Assembly (NCBI RefSeq): GCF_001436775.1
Contig: NZ_AYZC01000001.1
Span: forward strand, 1-64,000
DNA from: Lactobacillus acetotolerans DSM 20749 = JCM 3825
GTDB lineage: Bacteria; Bacillota; Bacilli; Lactobacillales; Lactobacillaceae
DNA length: 64,000 bases
Reading direction: 5' to 3'
Notes under the pieces: generated by a model
Told to the model about the DNA's origin: nothing
Databases searched by the model: none
Seen by the model: only the letters and a program-made list of their open reading frames with translations
Part shown: positions 47,744-56,846 of the stretch, piece by piece
Position numbering within the stretch: the stretch's first letter is position 1
Layout: the number at the start of each line of letters is the position of its first letter
Position numbers and translations under genes: made by a program

Positions 47744-47783
47744 AGTAAAAAAACTCCTAACTCTTGGAAAGAGTTAAGAGTTT
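47744..47783 (-). terminator. Terminator after the SRP RNA gene
   Basis: ACTC-TAACTCTT pairs with AAGAGTTA-GAGT in an imperfect stem of about 13 bp (47752-47782) with a short loop. On the minus strand it ends in seven T. The dnaX start codon is about 15 bp downstream. Confidence 0.8.
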
Positions 47784-47795
47784 GTAAATGTCTAA

Positions 47796-47881
47796 TAAAA
47801 GGCACATGCCTGGGCAACCTTAGTGCTGCTACCTTCCGGTCCTGACACAATTTGGAAGCCAAACATTGCCCACAAAACATA
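47796..47881 (-). ncRNA. ffs: Small SRP RNA (4.5S-like)
   Basis: On the minus strand the signature GTCAGGACCGGAAGGTAGCAGC (split here as GTCAGGACC and GGAAGGTAGCAGC) is the Ffh-binding tetraloop and internal-loop region of bacterial SRP RNA. GGGCAA near the 5' side pairs with TTGCCC near the 3' side, extended by ATGTT/GGCAT. It lies between tadA and dnaX, its usual Firmicutes position. End points are approximate. Confidence 0.9.
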
Positions 47882-47891
47882 ATAACGTATT

Positions 47892-48407
47892 TTACTCATT
47901 TTTACCACTATTTTGCCGCATTTGCTTAGCTAATTTTTGCTTTTTACGAATTGATTGGAAAAAGGTTTTTAGCATTTTGCTAGATTCATCCCGATATATT
48001 CCCCTAATCACATGAACATGGTGATTGAATTTCTTCACTGCAAATAAATCAACTACACTTCCAGCAGCTCCAGCCTTAGGATCAAGGGCACCATAATAGA
48101 GGTTAGCTATACGAGAATTAATAATTGCACCCGCACACATAGGGCATGGCTCTAAAGTTACAAATAAACTGCAATCAATTAACCGCCATGTGCCTAATTT
48201 TTTACATGCCTGGCGAATTGCGATCATTTCAGCATGCTGGCTTACATCTTGATCAAGTTCCCTACGATTATACCCTTTACCGATAATTTGACCTTGAGGA
48301 TCAATCAATATCGCACCTATTGGCACTTCTCCTTGCTTCTGAGCTTTTTTTGCTTCTGCAAAGGCTAATTGCATGTATTTCTTTTTATCTTCACTAGATA
48401 AAGCCAT
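47892..48407 (-). CDS. tadA: tRNA-specific adenosine deaminase TadA
   Basis: TadA makes inosine at position 34 of tRNA-Arg(ACG). The 171-aa protein has the zinc and catalytic motif HAE (58-60) and PCPMC (cysteines 88 and 91). The C-terminal tail is longer and basic. AAGAGGAA precedes the ATG. It is followed by the SRP RNA gene and dnaX. Confidence 0.95.
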   Translation of the reverse strand: MALSSEDKKKYMQLAFAEAKKAQKQGEVPIGAILIDPQGQIIGKGYNRRELDQDVSQHAEMIAIRQACKKLGTWRLIDCSLFVTLEPCPMCAGAIINSRIANLYYGALDPKAGAAGSVVDLFAVKKFNHHVHVIRGIYRDESSKMLKTFFQSIRKKQKLAKQMRQNSGKNE

Positions 48408-48424
48408 GTATTCCTCTTACAAAA

Positions 48425-49045
48425 TTACTTCTTTATTGCCTTTAAAATATAATATCCCTTATCCCGTTTGAGAATTGCACAATTCCCATAAGTTGACTTT
48501 AAAAGCTTGCGTGCACTAGGTTCACCCTACTTTTTCTGAATAACTGTTAACAATACCCCATTATTTACAAGGAAATTTTTAGCGTTAGCCAAAAATTGAC
48601 TAACAACTTTTTTACCAGCCCGAATTGGTGGATTAGTTATAATTAAACCAAACTTTTTGTCTTCGTCTATTTTTGAATAAATATCTGAACTATAAATATG
48701 TACATTATCAACGTGATTTAACTCAGCATTTTCTCTAGCGAGTTGTAATCCCCTTTCGTTGACATCAACCATATCAACCATTTGCTTAGGCCAAAACTTA
48801 GCCGCAAATAAACCAATTGGGCCATAACCAGTGCCAACGTCAAGAATATTATTGGCAGGGAAAGTAACATCAGACATCGTTTTAATTAATACACCTGAAC
48901 CATAATCTACCCGTAATTTAGAAAATACACCGGCGTCAGTATTAAATTTTAAATCAATTCCATTAACGTGATAATCAATGACGTGCTCATCATGTTCACT
49001 ATCAGGATTACTTGCAAAGTACATTTGATTTTTTTCGACAGACAT
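48425..49045 (-). pseudogene. RsmC/YbxB-like class I methyltransferase, broken by an in-frame amber codon
   Basis: An rRNA guanine-N2 methyltransferase-like protein with the SAM motif DVGTGYGPIG (69-78) and catalytic NPPIRAGK (138-145). After residue 172 (TVIQKK) a TAG stop occurs at 48527-48529. The same frame then continues for 33 codons (GEPSARKLLK, YGNCAIL, KGYYILKAIKK) to TAA at 48425, which is the normal family ending. A single C-to-T change, CAG to TAG, explains it, as family members usually read KKQGA there. The truncated 172-aa form lacks the last strand region and is probably impaired. In Bacillus ybxB also follows rplL. Confidence 0.85.
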
Positions 49046-49129
49046 TAGTTCTCGCTTCTAAAAAATTATTTGATTATTTTTTACTTAAACTATCTTAAAG
49101 CTTATATATTAATGTTAACAAAATAAGAA

Positions 49130-49172
49130 AGGAAAAGACGAGCATTTGCAATTGCAAACACTCGCCTTTTTA
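49130..49172 (-). terminator. Terminator of rplJ-rplL
   Basis: AAAAGGCGAGTGTTTGC, AATT loop and a nearly complementary arm with G-U pairs form a 17-bp stem (49133-49170) after rplL, followed by a T-rich tail on the minus strand. Confidence 0.8.
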
Positions 49173-49197
49173 AATAACTTGCCCAGTTGGGCTGTAA

Positions 49198-49560
49198 CTA
49201 CTTAAGGGTTACAGTAGCACCAACGTCTTCAAGCTTAGACTTAATGTCGTTAGCTTCGTCTTCTGAAACGCCTTCCTTGACGTTCTTAGGAGCAGCATCA
49301 ACAAGGTCCTTTGAGTCCTTAAGGCCAAGGCCAGTGATATCACGAACAGCCTTAATAACCTTAACTTTTTCTTGACCTGATTCAGTCAATTCAACATCGA
49401 ACGTTGACTTTTGAGCAGCTTGATCACCAGCACCTGCAGCAGCAACTGGGGCAGCAGCTGAAACGTCAAATTCATCTTCAATAGCCTTTACAAGGTCGTT
49501 TAATTCAAGAATTGAAGCACCTTTTAAGTCTTCAATGATCTTATCTTTATCTAAAGCCAT
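49198..49560 (-). CDS. rplL: Ribosomal protein bL12 (L7/L12)
   Basis: The stalk protein that recruits translation factors. The 120-aa protein has an N-terminal helical domain, an Ala-rich hinge (about 34-47) and the C-terminal factor-binding domain with [26 protein letters not shown] lies before the ATG. It follows rplJ by 46 bp. Confidence 0.98.
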   Translation of the reverse strand: MALDKDKIIEDLKGASILELNDLVKAIEDEFDVSAAAPVAAAGAGDQAAQKSTFDVELTESGQEKVKVIKAVRDITGLGLKDSKDLVDAAPKNVKEGVSEDEANDIKSKLEDVGATVTLK

Positions 49561-49606
49561 TTAAGTATCCTCCGAAAAATTAGAATTTAGATATTAATTA
49601 CAATAT

Positions 49607-50134
49607 TTATTTTGTTGCATCCTTAGAATCTGAATCATCAGATTTTGAATCAGCAACAGCTTTAACAGCGTATGCAAAGTCACGAATAGGTGCTTGCAAT
49701 ACAGAAACAAGCATTGAAAGCAATCCATCGCGTCCCGGAATAGAAGCAAGTTCTTTGATTTCATCTTTAGAAGTCAACTTGCCTTCAAGCATACCACCTT
49801 TAATTTCCATGACATCGTAGTCATCTTCGTATTTAGAAACAATACGAGCAGGCTCAGTAATGTCATCGGCATCATCAGTGTAAACAACAGCGGTTGGACC
49901 AACGAAAGTATCGTCAAGGCCTTTAACGCCAGCTTTAGCAGCAGCACGCTTTAAGAAAGTATTCTTGATAACTCTCATCTTAACGTTGTTATCACGAAGT
50001 TCATCACGCATCTTGGTGACTTCCTCAACGGATAAGCCTAAGTAGTTAATCACTAAGATAGCCTTAGCATCCTTAAGTTCATCAGCAAATGCATCAACAA
50101 GCTTCTCTTTTTCAGCAATAGCAGTTTTACTCAA
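49607..50134 (-). CDS. rplJ: Ribosomal protein uL10
   Basis: L10 anchors the L12 stalk. The 175-aa protein has KLVDAFADELKDAKAILVINY at the N-terminus in split segments, the RNA-binding NNVKMRVIKNTFLKRA stretch and a C-terminal L12-binding helix. The start is TTG at 50134, 6 nt after GGAGGTGA. An L10 leader controls it upstream. Confidence 0.97.
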   Translation of the reverse strand: MSKTAIAEKEKLVDAFADELKDAKAILVINYLGLSVEEVTKMRDELRDNNVKMRVIKNTFLKRAAAKAGVKGLDDTFVGPTAVVYTDDADDITEPARIVSKYEDDYDVMEIKGGMLEGKLTSKDEIKELASIPGRDGLLSMLVSVLQAPIRDFAYAVKAVADSKSDDSDSKDATK

Positions 50135-50292
50135 TCGAATTCACCTCCATAATCAATTACATTGATAAATTCTATAAGGCCTAATAAAAAAGCTCCATGC
50201 CATAAGACATGGAGTTATAAAATCTTCATTATCTTCTGGCCTCGGCGGGATTTTGAGGTGTTATACCACCCGAGTCTTAGGTAGAATTTACT
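50135..50292 (-). promoter_or_regulatory. L10 leader (autoregulation by L10-L12) with terminator hairpin
   Basis: The leader contains the conserved CCTAAGAC, GGTGGT and GCCGAGG segments of the Firmicutes L10 leader. A hairpin CTCCATG/CATGGAG follows (50193-50214), then TTTTTT, which is a terminator. Binding of L10(L12)4 is expected to favour termination. Confidence 0.85.
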
Positions 50293-50298
50293 TTAACT

Positions 50299-50327
50299 AG
50301 TGTAACAGGCTATTTAACCTTATGCAA
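50299..50327 (-). promoter_or_regulatory. rplJ promoter
   Basis: TTGCAT (50322-50327) and TACACT (50299-50304) are 17 bp apart with a TG extension before the -10. The -35 lies just after the phoU stop, with no terminator between. Confidence 0.75.
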
Positions 50328-50337
50328 GTATCATTTT

Positions 50338-51009
50338 TTACAAAGCATCATTTGGATCAATTAATTCTGTTAATTTACCCGTAGTTTTATAAATTACCCA
50401 ACTAGCAATGTTAACAATATGATCGGAAATTCTTTCTAGCAACCTGATAACCACGAAGTAACTAGAGGCAGCAACTGCAGTATCTGGATTCTTTTCTACT
50501 CCTTTAACGATTAACTTCCTAGCTTTAATGTAGTCAGAATAAATGCCGTTATGATTATTATCTACATCCCTAGCCATTTTTTTATCATCCTGAACGTAAG
50601 CTGTCAAAACTTTAATCAGCATGTGCCGAACATTATGAGTCATTTCAGAAATAGTATCTTCTACAGGTTCGATTCTAGCATTTCCTTTAACCCTAATAGT
50701 TTCTAGAGCAATACTTAAGGCATTTTCGCCAATTCGTTCAAGGTCAGTTACCGCCTTCAAAATACTAATAACAATCCTAAAATCAGTTGCTACTGGCTGC
50801 TGTAAGGCCATTAATTCCAGAGCTTTTTTTTGAATTCGTAACGATTCCTTGGGAACCTTTTCTTGGTCATCAACCATTGATTGGGCAGCTTTCTTATCAT
50901 GATCAACAAAGGCTCTTGTAGCCTGATCAATTTGATCATTTACGTAAACACCCATCTCCATAAATTCTTCGTTTAATTTTTTTAATTCATCTAAAAATAT
51001 TTCGTGCAT
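50338..51009 (-). CDS. phoU: Phosphate signalling protein PhoU
   Basis: PhoU connects the Pst transporter to the phosphate two-component system and limits phosphate uptake. The 223-aa protein has two three-helix PhoU repeats, with DLERIGENALSIAL in the first and RLLERISDHIVNIASW in the second as the metal-binding E/D-x-x-R motifs. It ends the pst operon. Confidence 0.95.
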   Translation of the reverse strand: MHEIFLDELKKLNEEFMEMGVYVNDQIDQATRAFVDHDKKAAQSMVDDQEKVPKESLRIQKKALELMALQQPVATDFRIVISILKAVTDLERIGENALSIALETIRVKGNARIEPVEDTISEMTHNVRHMLIKVLTAYVQDDKKMARDVDNNHNGIYSDYIKARKLIVKGVEKNPDTAVAASSYFVVIRLLERISDHIVNIASWVIYKTTGKLTELIDPNDAL

Positions 51010-51027
51010 TTTTTTACCTCAAACAAC

Positions 51028-51783
51028 TTAACCAAAACGACCATTAAGATAATTACTAGTAACTTTATTCTTAGGTGAAATAAACATTTTTTCAGTTGGT
51101 CCCGTCTCAATCAAGTTACCATTCATCAAAAAAGCCACCTGATCCGCAACTCGGCTAGCCTGCTGCAAATTGTGTGTCACCATAATAAAAGTATATTTAT
51201 GTTTTAAGCTCATTAGTGTTTTTTCAATTTCCATGCTAGAAATTGGATCGAGCGCACTAGTCGGCTCATCAAGCAAGACAACTTCTGGACGAATAGCTAA
51301 AGTTCGAGCGATACAAATTCTTTGCTGCTGACCACCAGAGAAAGCCTGTGCATTCCGTTTTAAATTATCTTTAGTTTCATCCCAAATTGCTGCTTGCTTA
51401 AGACTCTCTTCAACCCTTTGTTCAATCAACTTTTTATCTTTGACACCGGCAATTCGAAGACCATACGCAACGTTATCATAAACAGAAAAAGGAAACGGTG
51501 TTGGCTGCTGAAATACCATTCCTACATGTTTACGAAGTGCGACTAAATCCATTTTTGGACTGTAAATATCTTTCCCATTAAAACGAATATCACCAGAAAT
51601 TTTTACACCAGTAATATCATCATTCATCCGGTTAAGACAACGTAAAAAAGTCGATTTACCACAGCCTGATGGTCCAATAAGAGCCGTTAATCTTTTCTCG
51701 GGAAAATCTAAGTCAATACCATGAAGCGCTTCAAAATTTCCGTAACTAAGTTTAACGTTTTTAGCCGTCATAATTTCTTTCAT
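51028..51783 (-). CDS. pstB: Phosphate ABC transporter ATPase PstB (copy 1)
   Basis: Powers phosphate import with PstCA. The 251-aa protein has Walker [10 protein letters not shown] (37-45), the signature FSGGQQQR and [11 protein letters not shown]. Twelve bp separate it from the second pstB. Two tandem pstB genes also occur in other Firmicutes. Confidence 0.96.
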   Translation of the reverse strand: MKEIMTAKNVKLSYGNFEALHGIDLDFPEKRLTALIGPSGCGKSTFLRCLNRMNDDITGVKISGDIRFNGKDIYSPKMDLVALRKHVGMVFQQPTPFPFSVYDNVAYGLRIAGVKDKKLIEQRVEESLKQAAIWDETKDNLKRNAQAFSGGQQQRICIARTLAIRPEVVLLDEPTSALDPISSMEIEKTLMSLKHKYTFIMVTHNLQQASRVADQVAFLMNGNLIETGPTEKMFISPKNKVTSNYLNGRFG

Positions 51784-51794
51784 AAATATTTCCT

Positions 51795-52595
51795 TTAACC
51801 AAAACTACCTTGAATGTACTTTTCAGTAATTCTTCCTTTAGGATTAGTAAAGACATTACTTGTAACGTCATATTCTAATACATGTCCTAAATGGAAAAAG
51901 GCCGTATACTCACTAATTCTTGAAGCCTGCTGCATATTATGAGTAACCATCACCATTGTGTACCTACTACGTAACTGCTTTAATGTATCTTCCAATTTAG
52001 CAGTAGAAACAGGATCCAAAGCACTTGCTGGCTCATCTAAGAGCAATATCTCTGGCTTCAATGCAATTGCCCGTGCAATACAAAGACGCTGCTGCTGACC
52101 ACCAGACAATGCAAGAGCACTTTTATCAAGTTTATCCTTTACTTCATCCCATAATGCGGCCGCACGCAAACTCTCTTCTACAATCTGATCTAGTTTTTGT
52201 TTATCTTTTTGTCCATCAGCTTTTAAAGTGTAAGTAATATTTTCTCGAATTGACTTTGGAAATGGATTAGGTTTTTGAAACACCATCCCAATATTTTTAC
52301 GCAACTCATAAACATTGATGTTGGGCTTATTTACATCCAAGCCATGGAAAATAATATTGCCCTTAACCGTAGCTACCTTGTCATTCATTCTGTTTAAAGA
52401 ACGCAGAAAAGTGGATTTCCCTGATCCCGAAGCACCAATTAAAGCCGTAATTGCATTCTTTTTAAAACCTAAACTAACATTAAAGAGCTTTTGAATTGTA
52501 CCACCATACAAGACACTCAAATTTTTAGTTGAAAGTGCAAGCTCATCTGACGAGAAAGTCTTAATATAAGTCGGTTCTTTTTTTAAATCATCCAT
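51795..52595 (-). CDS. pstB: Phosphate ABC transporter ATPase PstB (copy 2)
   Basis: A paralogue of the neighbouring pstB, 266 aa, with a 15-20 residue N-terminal extension. Walker A is GASGSGKST (54-62), the signature LSGGQQQR and [15 protein letters not shown] in place of DEPT is a mild change. Either copy, or a heterodimer, may serve PstCA. Confidence 0.95.
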   Translation of the reverse strand: MDDLKKEPTYIKTFSSDELALSTKNLSVLYGGTIQKLFNVSLGFKKNAITALIGASGSGKSTFLRSLNRMNDKVATVKGNIIFHGLDVNKPNINVYELRKNIGMVFQKPNPFPKSIRENITYTLKADGQKDKQKLDQIVEESLRAAALWDEVKDKLDKSALALSGGQQQRLCIARAIALKPEILLLDEPASALDPVSTAKLEDTLKQLRSRYTMVMVTHNMQQASRISEYTAFFHLGHVLEYDVTSNVFTNPKGRITEKYIQGSFG

Positions 52596-52607
52596 TATAG
52601 AATACCT

Positions 52608-53501
52608 TTATTTCGTATTTGAAGCTGTTAACTTGCGATAAAGCATATTGCCTAAAGCACGTGCACCAAAATTAAATATGATCACAACTATCACTAACAG
52701 GGCTGACGTAGCCGCTGAAACTATGGTTGCATCCGGTATAATACCTTCCGTATTTACTTTCCAAATATGAACAGCAAGGGTTTCAGCAGGACGCATTACG
52801 TTCAAAAAGCTAGTTGGGCTAAACGCGTTCCAGTTAGAATAATCAATTGTTGAACCACTTTGTCCTGCAGTATAAATAAGGGCAGCTGCTTCACCAAAAA
52901 CTCTCCCGGCACTCAGTACAATACCAGTCAGAATACCTGGTAAGGCAGCAGGTAAAACAATTCCACGAATTGTCTTCCAGTTAGAAAGGCCCAATGCCTG
53001 ACCAGCCTCACGTTGTGATTGCGGAACCCCCTCAAGGGCTTGCTCAATATTACTAGTAAGGATCGGCAAGTTGAAAAAAGTTAAGGCTAAGGCACCTGAG
53101 ATAATCGAGAAGCCAAGATTAAACTGAATAACAAACAGCAAATAGCCAAACAAGCCCACCACAATTGAAGGCAATGAACTTAAGATTTCAATTGAAGTTC
53201 TAATTGTATTCGTAATCCAATTATCTTTAGCATATTCAGATAAATAAATTGCCGCTCCCAAGGCAATCGGTAAGGAAATTGCAATTGTTAGGATCAGTAA
53301 ATAAACGGAATTAAAGAGCTGATCACGGACACCACCACCGGCTTGAAAAGAAGAGGCAGATGATGATAAAAAATGCCACGAAAGGTGAGGCAATCCTGTG
53401 ATCAGGATCTCACCTAAAATTCCAGCTAAAATACAAATAACAATCGCTACAAAAATATAAATAAAAACAGTGGCAATTTTATCATTTCTTTTTGCATGCA
53501 T
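52608..53501 (-). CDS. pstA: Phosphate ABC transporter permease PstA
   Basis: One of the two membrane subunits. The 297-aa protein has six predicted helices and the EAA-type loop QREAGQALGLSNWKTI. ATG 53501 follows AAAGGAAAG and starts one base after pstC; the ORF opens 8 codons earlier within that sequence. Confidence 0.95.
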   Translation of the reverse strand: MHAKRNDKIATVFIYIFVAIVICILAGILGEILITGLPHLSWHFLSSSASSFQAGGGVRDQLFNSVYLLILTIAISLPIALGAAIYLSEYAKDNWITNTIRTSIEILSSLPSIVVGLFGYLLFVIQFNLGFSIISGALALTFFNLPILTSNIEQALEGVPQSQREAGQALGLSNWKTIRGIVLPAALPGILTGIVLSAGRVFGEAAALIYTAGQSGSTIDYSNWNAFSPTSFLNVMRPAETLAVHIWKVNTEGIIPDATIVSAATSALLVIVVIIFNFGARALGNMLYRKLTASNTK

Positions 53502-53502
53502 T

Positions 53503-54501
53503 TTATTTCTTTCCTTTCTTTCCAATCAAATGTACTAAGAAGTTAAAGAGTAGTGACATTAGTAAAAGAAGCAAAGCCAATGACCACAAAGCGTTATTAG
53601 GCAAAGTCCCCATAACTGTGTTCCCCATTTGACTAGTTAATTGACTGGTTAAAGTTGCCGACGGACTAACCAAGTTATATGGCATAAGAACGGCATTACC
53701 AATCACCATTTGAACGGCTAGTGCCTCACCAAAGGCTCGAGCCATTCCAAAAATAATTGCTGTTAATATTCTTGATGTCGATGCACGTAAAATTACGTGG
53801 TAAATCGTTTGCCAGCGTGTTGCTCCCAATGCCGCTGAAGAATTTCTTAATTCAGTTGGCACAGCTTTCAAGGCATCAACGGTTAGCGAGGTAATGGTTG
53901 GCAAAACCATTACAAAGAGCACTAACGTTGCAGCTAAAATACCAAAGCCAGTACCACCAAAAACATTTCTAATAGTCGGAACAATAATTGTTAAGCCTAA
54001 GAAGCCATAAACAACAGAAGGAATACCTACCAACAATTCGGTTACTGATTGTAAAAACTTTGCACTTCTTTTGGATGAATATTCGGTCATAAATAGGGCA
54101 ACTGCAATAGCAAAAGGTGCAGCAATCAACGCAGAAATTAAAGTAACCAAGAAAGAAGTTACAATCATGGCTAACGCGCCAACATGATTTTCGCCTTGAG
54201 TTGGATCCCAGTTAGTTGATGTTAAGAAATGAATAATATTAACATGGTCACTGAAGAAAGTCGCTAACCCATGCTCACCGACAAAGCCAATAATCGAAAC
54301 AACTAACAAAATAATTAAAATAATTGCTAAAAAGGTTAAGCCTTTCCCCCAATATTCTTGGTGTGTTTCTTTTGAAGGCTTGGTCAACTTATCAATATCG
54401 ACCGTGCTGGGCTTCATCTTATCTAATTTTACATGGGGAACTTTTTGCTCAGCTAGCGCCTGATTAACTACCTTTTTTAAATCATCATTTTTCTCACTCA
54501 T
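53503..54501 (-). CDS. pstC: Phosphate ABC transporter permease PstC
   Basis: The other membrane subunit, 332 aa with six predicted helices after a charged cytosolic N-terminus of about 45 residues. The coupling loop is LRNSSAALGATRWQTI. It follows pstS by 3 bp. Confidence 0.95.
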   Translation of the reverse strand: MSEKNDDLKKVVNQALAEQKVPHVKLDKMKPSTVDIDKLTKPSKETHQEYWGKGLTFLAIILIILLVVSIIGFVGEHGLATFFSDHVNIIHFLTSTNWDPTQGENHVGALAMIVTSFLVTLISALIAAPFAIAVALFMTEYSSKRSAKFLQSVTELLVGIPSVVYGFLGLTIIVPTIRNVFGGTGFGILAATLVLFVMVLPTITSLTVDALKAVPTELRNSSAALGATRWQTIYHVILRASTSRILTAIIFGMARAFGEALAVQMVIGNAVLMPYNLVSPSATLTSQLTSQMGNTVMGTLPNNALWSLALLLLLMSLLFNFLVHLIGKKGKK

Positions 54502-54504
54502 AAC

Positions 54505-55374
54505 TTATTTACCCAATTTCGTAACTTTATTATGACTATCACGTTTAACATGCATCTGGTTAACACTAAGATATCCTGTTTTTGGTATTAAGCCGGTTTG
54601 AATCTTTTTACTTAACATGTATTTAAGAAAAGAAGCTGTAGCCTTATTCGGTTTGCCTTTAGTGTACATATGCTCATAAGACCATAATTTCCATTTATTA
54701 TCAGGGATATTTTTATTAGTTGGGTATACGTGATCAATACTTAACTTTTGAATATTGTTATCCGTAGCGTATGGAAAAGAAATGTAAGAAATTGTTCCTG
54801 GGGTCGAATTAACAATTTTCTTAACGGTACCGTTAGAATCTTGCTCTTGCGACTTAACTGCTTGTTTACCCCTTAAAACTAAATCTTCAAAAGTAGCTCT
54901 GGTACCACTACCTTTAGAACGATTAATTACGATGATGGCACCTTTTTTACCACCAACTTGTTGCCAATTAGTAATTTTACCGGTGAAAATTTCTTGTAAC
55001 TGTTTAATAGACAAATTTTTCACACCGACACCTTTATTAACAATAGGAACTACCCCAACTACTGCAACCAAATAATCTTTAAGCAGGTGGGCGTTAATGC
55101 CTTTTTGTGTATCTGCGAAAACATCGGAAGAGCCAATTTGAACCGCACCAGCTTGTATCTGACTCAGGCCAGTACCGGAACCGCCTCCTTGGACAACTAT
55201 ATTACTACCAGAATGAGACAGTCGATAATCATTCCCCGCTTGTTCTGCCAAGGGTTGAAGTGCACTAGAACCTACAATTGTAATTTTAGAACTATTATTA
55301 TTGGCACATCCCGTTAAAAAAGTCACTATAAACAAAAACAGAATGGTCAATTTTTCTAACAGATGTTTATGCAT
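54505..55374 (-). CDS. pstS: Phosphate-binding lipoprotein PstS
   Basis: The extracellular phosphate receptor. A lipoprotein signal ends in LTGC (C23), so the mature protein is lipid-anchored. The binding loops include GSSALQPLAEQ, GGGSGTGLSQI and RSKGSGTR. Length is 289 aa. It is the first gene of the pst operon. I see no convincing PhoP box upstream; the region is only A/T rich. Confidence 0.95.
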   Translation of the reverse strand: MHKHLLEKLTILFLFIVTFLTGCANNNSSKITIVGSSALQPLAEQAGNDYRLSHSGSNIVVQGGGSGTGLSQIQAGAVQIGSSDVFADTQKGINAHLLKDYLVAVVGVVPIVNKGVGVKNLSIKQLQEIFTGKITNWQQVGGKKGAIIVINRSKGSGTRATFEDLVLRGKQAVKSQEQDSNGTVKKIVNSTPGTISYISFPYATDNNIQKLSIDHVYPTNKNIPDNKWKLWSYEHMYTKGKPNKATASFLKYMLSKKIQTGLIPKTGYLSVNQMHVKRDSHNKVTKLGK

Positions 55375-55461
55375 AATCGTTCCCCTTTAGCTATTATTAA
55401 ATTATCAAACTAATTTCATTACCAAATTAAGCCTTTTCATTTTGAAATTAATTAATTATAC

Positions 55462-55503
55462 CATCAAAAAAAGCACCTTGCTATACGCAAAGTGCTTTTT
55501 TAC
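55462..55503 (-). terminator. Terminator of rplK-rplA
   Basis: AAAAAAGCAC-TTGC pairs with GCAA-GTGCTTTTTT across TATAC (55466-55501) and has T tracts on both sides. It lies about 20 bp after rplA. Confidence 0.85.
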
Positions 55504-55520
55504 ATTTAATTAATTTTAAA

Positions 55521-56213
55521 CTACTTTAAGTTTAGTGGATCCAACTTAATCCCAGGACCAAAAGTTGCAGCAACTGCAACACTTTCAATATATTGGCCCT
55601 TAGCTGATGCAGGACGCGCACGTAAGATGACGTCACGTAAAGCATCAAAATTTTGTACCAATTGCTCATCAGTAAAGGATACCTTACCGATAGCGGCATG
55701 AATAGCTGCTTGACGATCAACCCGGTATTCAACTTGACCGGCCTTAACGTTCTTAACAGCCTTTTCAATATCCATAGTTACAGTACCAGTCTTAGGGTTT
55801 GGCATCAAACCTTTAGGCCCAAGAATACGACCTAAACGACCAACCTTAGCCATCATCATTGGTGTAGCAATAACAACGTCAAAGTCCAAATAACCATTTT
55901 GAATCTTTTGTACTAAGTCATCTGAACCAACTTCGTCAGCACCAGCTGCTTTGGCTTGATCAGCTTGAGCACCTTCAGCAAAGACAATAACCTTTTGGGT
56001 CTTACCTGTACCGTTTGGTAAAACAAGTGAACCACGAATTTGTTGGTCAGCTTGCTTGGGGTCAACACTCAAATTATATGAAACTTCAACTGAAGCATCA
56101 AAGTTTGCATATGAAGTTTCCTTAACAAGTTTCATAGCATCTGCTACAGAGTACAATTTCTTTGGATCTACTTTTTTAGCAGCTTCTAAATATTTCTTAC
56201 CATGCTTTGGCAT
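55521..56213 (-). CDS. rplA: Ribosomal protein uL1
   Basis: L1 of the 50S L1 stalk, and commonly a translational repressor of its own operon. The 230-aa protein has the [20 protein letters not shown] start and the signature [20 protein letters not shown] region in adjacent segments. A hairpin resembling the one before rplK lies just upstream. Confidence 0.98.
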   Translation of the reverse strand: MPKHGKKYLEAAKKVDPKKLYSVADAMKLVKETSYANFDASVEVSYNLSVDPKQADQQIRGSLVLPNGTGKTQKVIVFAEGAQADQAKAAGADEVGSDDLVQKIQNGYLDFDVVIATPMMMAKVGRLGRILGPKGLMPNPKTGTVTMDIEKAVKNVKAGQVEYRVDRQAAIHAAIGKVSFTDEQLVQNFDALRDVILRARPASAKGQYIESVAVAATFGPGIKLDPLNLK

Positions 56214-56232
56214 GTGATTTCCTCCTTAATAT

Positions 56233-56265
56233 GTGGTCAAACGAGCTTCTCTATAGCTCTCCCAC
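56233..56265 (-). promoter_or_regulatory. Candidate ribosomal protein (L1-type) hairpin before rplA
   Basis: On the minus strand GTGG, GA, a GAGC/GCTC hairpin, GTTTGA and CCAC form a stem with an asymmetric internal loop 20-50 bp before rplA. The same layout occurs before rplK. Assignment to L1 is inference. Confidence 0.45.
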
Positions 56266-56288
56266 CTAAATTGTTATAAATAACAGGA

Positions 56289-56714
56289 TTAGTCTTCGAC
56301 TTCGATACCCATGCTTCTAGCAGTACCTTCAACCATACGCATAGCTCCGTCGACATCGGCAGCATTAAGATCCTTCATTTTAGTTTGGGCAATTTCCTTA
56401 ACTTGGTCCTTGGTAACCTTACCAACTTTCTTGGTATTAGGTTCACCAGAAGCCTTCTTGATCTTAGCAGCTTTCTTTAAAAGAACTGGAGCTGGTGGAG
56501 TCTTAGTAACGAAATCGAACGAACGATCTTCATATACTGTAATGACTACAGGAATAATCATGCCTTTTTGATCAGCGGTTCTAGCATTGAAGTCTTTAGT
56601 AAAGCCTACAATGTTAATACCAGCTTGACCCAAAGCAGGACCAACTGGGGGTGCAGGTGTTGCAGCACCGGCTGGAATTTGTAATTTGACTACGTTAATA
56701 ACTTTCTTTGCCAC
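56289..56714 (-). CDS. rplK: Ribosomal protein uL11
   Basis: L11 of the GTPase-associated centre. The 141-aa protein begins [15 protein letters not shown] and has [11 protein letters not shown] and the basic RNA-binding C-terminal domain. GTG 56714 lies 8 nt after AAGGAGG; TTG 56720 is too close. Length is standard. Confidence 0.97.
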   Translation of the reverse strand: MAKKVINVVKLQIPAGAATPAPPVGPALGQAGINIVGFTKDFNARTADQKGMIIPVVITVYEDRSFDFVTKTPPAPVLLKKAAKIKKASGEPNTKKVGKVTKDQVKEIAQTKMKDLNAADVDGAMRMVEGTARSMGIEVED

Positions 56715-56740
56715 GGTCAAAACCTCCTTGATTCCGTGAT

Positions 56741-56779
56741 GTGGTTAAAATGGAGAGGTAACTTACTTCTCCTCCCACA
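56741..56779 (-). promoter_or_regulatory. Candidate ribosomal protein (L1-type) hairpin before rplK
   Basis: GTGG, GA, a GGAGA/TCTCC hairpin, ATTTTAA and CCAC repeat the architecture seen before rplA. It precedes the rplK ribosome-binding site. Confidence 0.45.
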
Positions 56780-56799
56780 CTAATAAAAGTACTGTTGTA

Positions 56800-56828
56800 T
56801 CTTATCATCGTTTGATGATAATTTCAAT
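56800..56828 (-). promoter_or_regulatory. rplK promoter with inverted repeat
   Basis: TTGAAA (56823-56828) and TAAGAT (56800-56805) are 17 bp apart. TTATCATC, a 4-bp loop and GATGATAA (56803-56822), a perfect 8-bp inverted repeat, fills the spacer and reaches into the -10. Confidence 0.6.
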
Positions 56829-56846
56829 ATTTACTTATTCGTATTT

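Noticed and set aside
55375-55465. PhoP-type direct repeats upstream of pstS
   Set aside because: The A/T-rich sequence gives only poor matches; I could not find regular TTAACA-like repeats.
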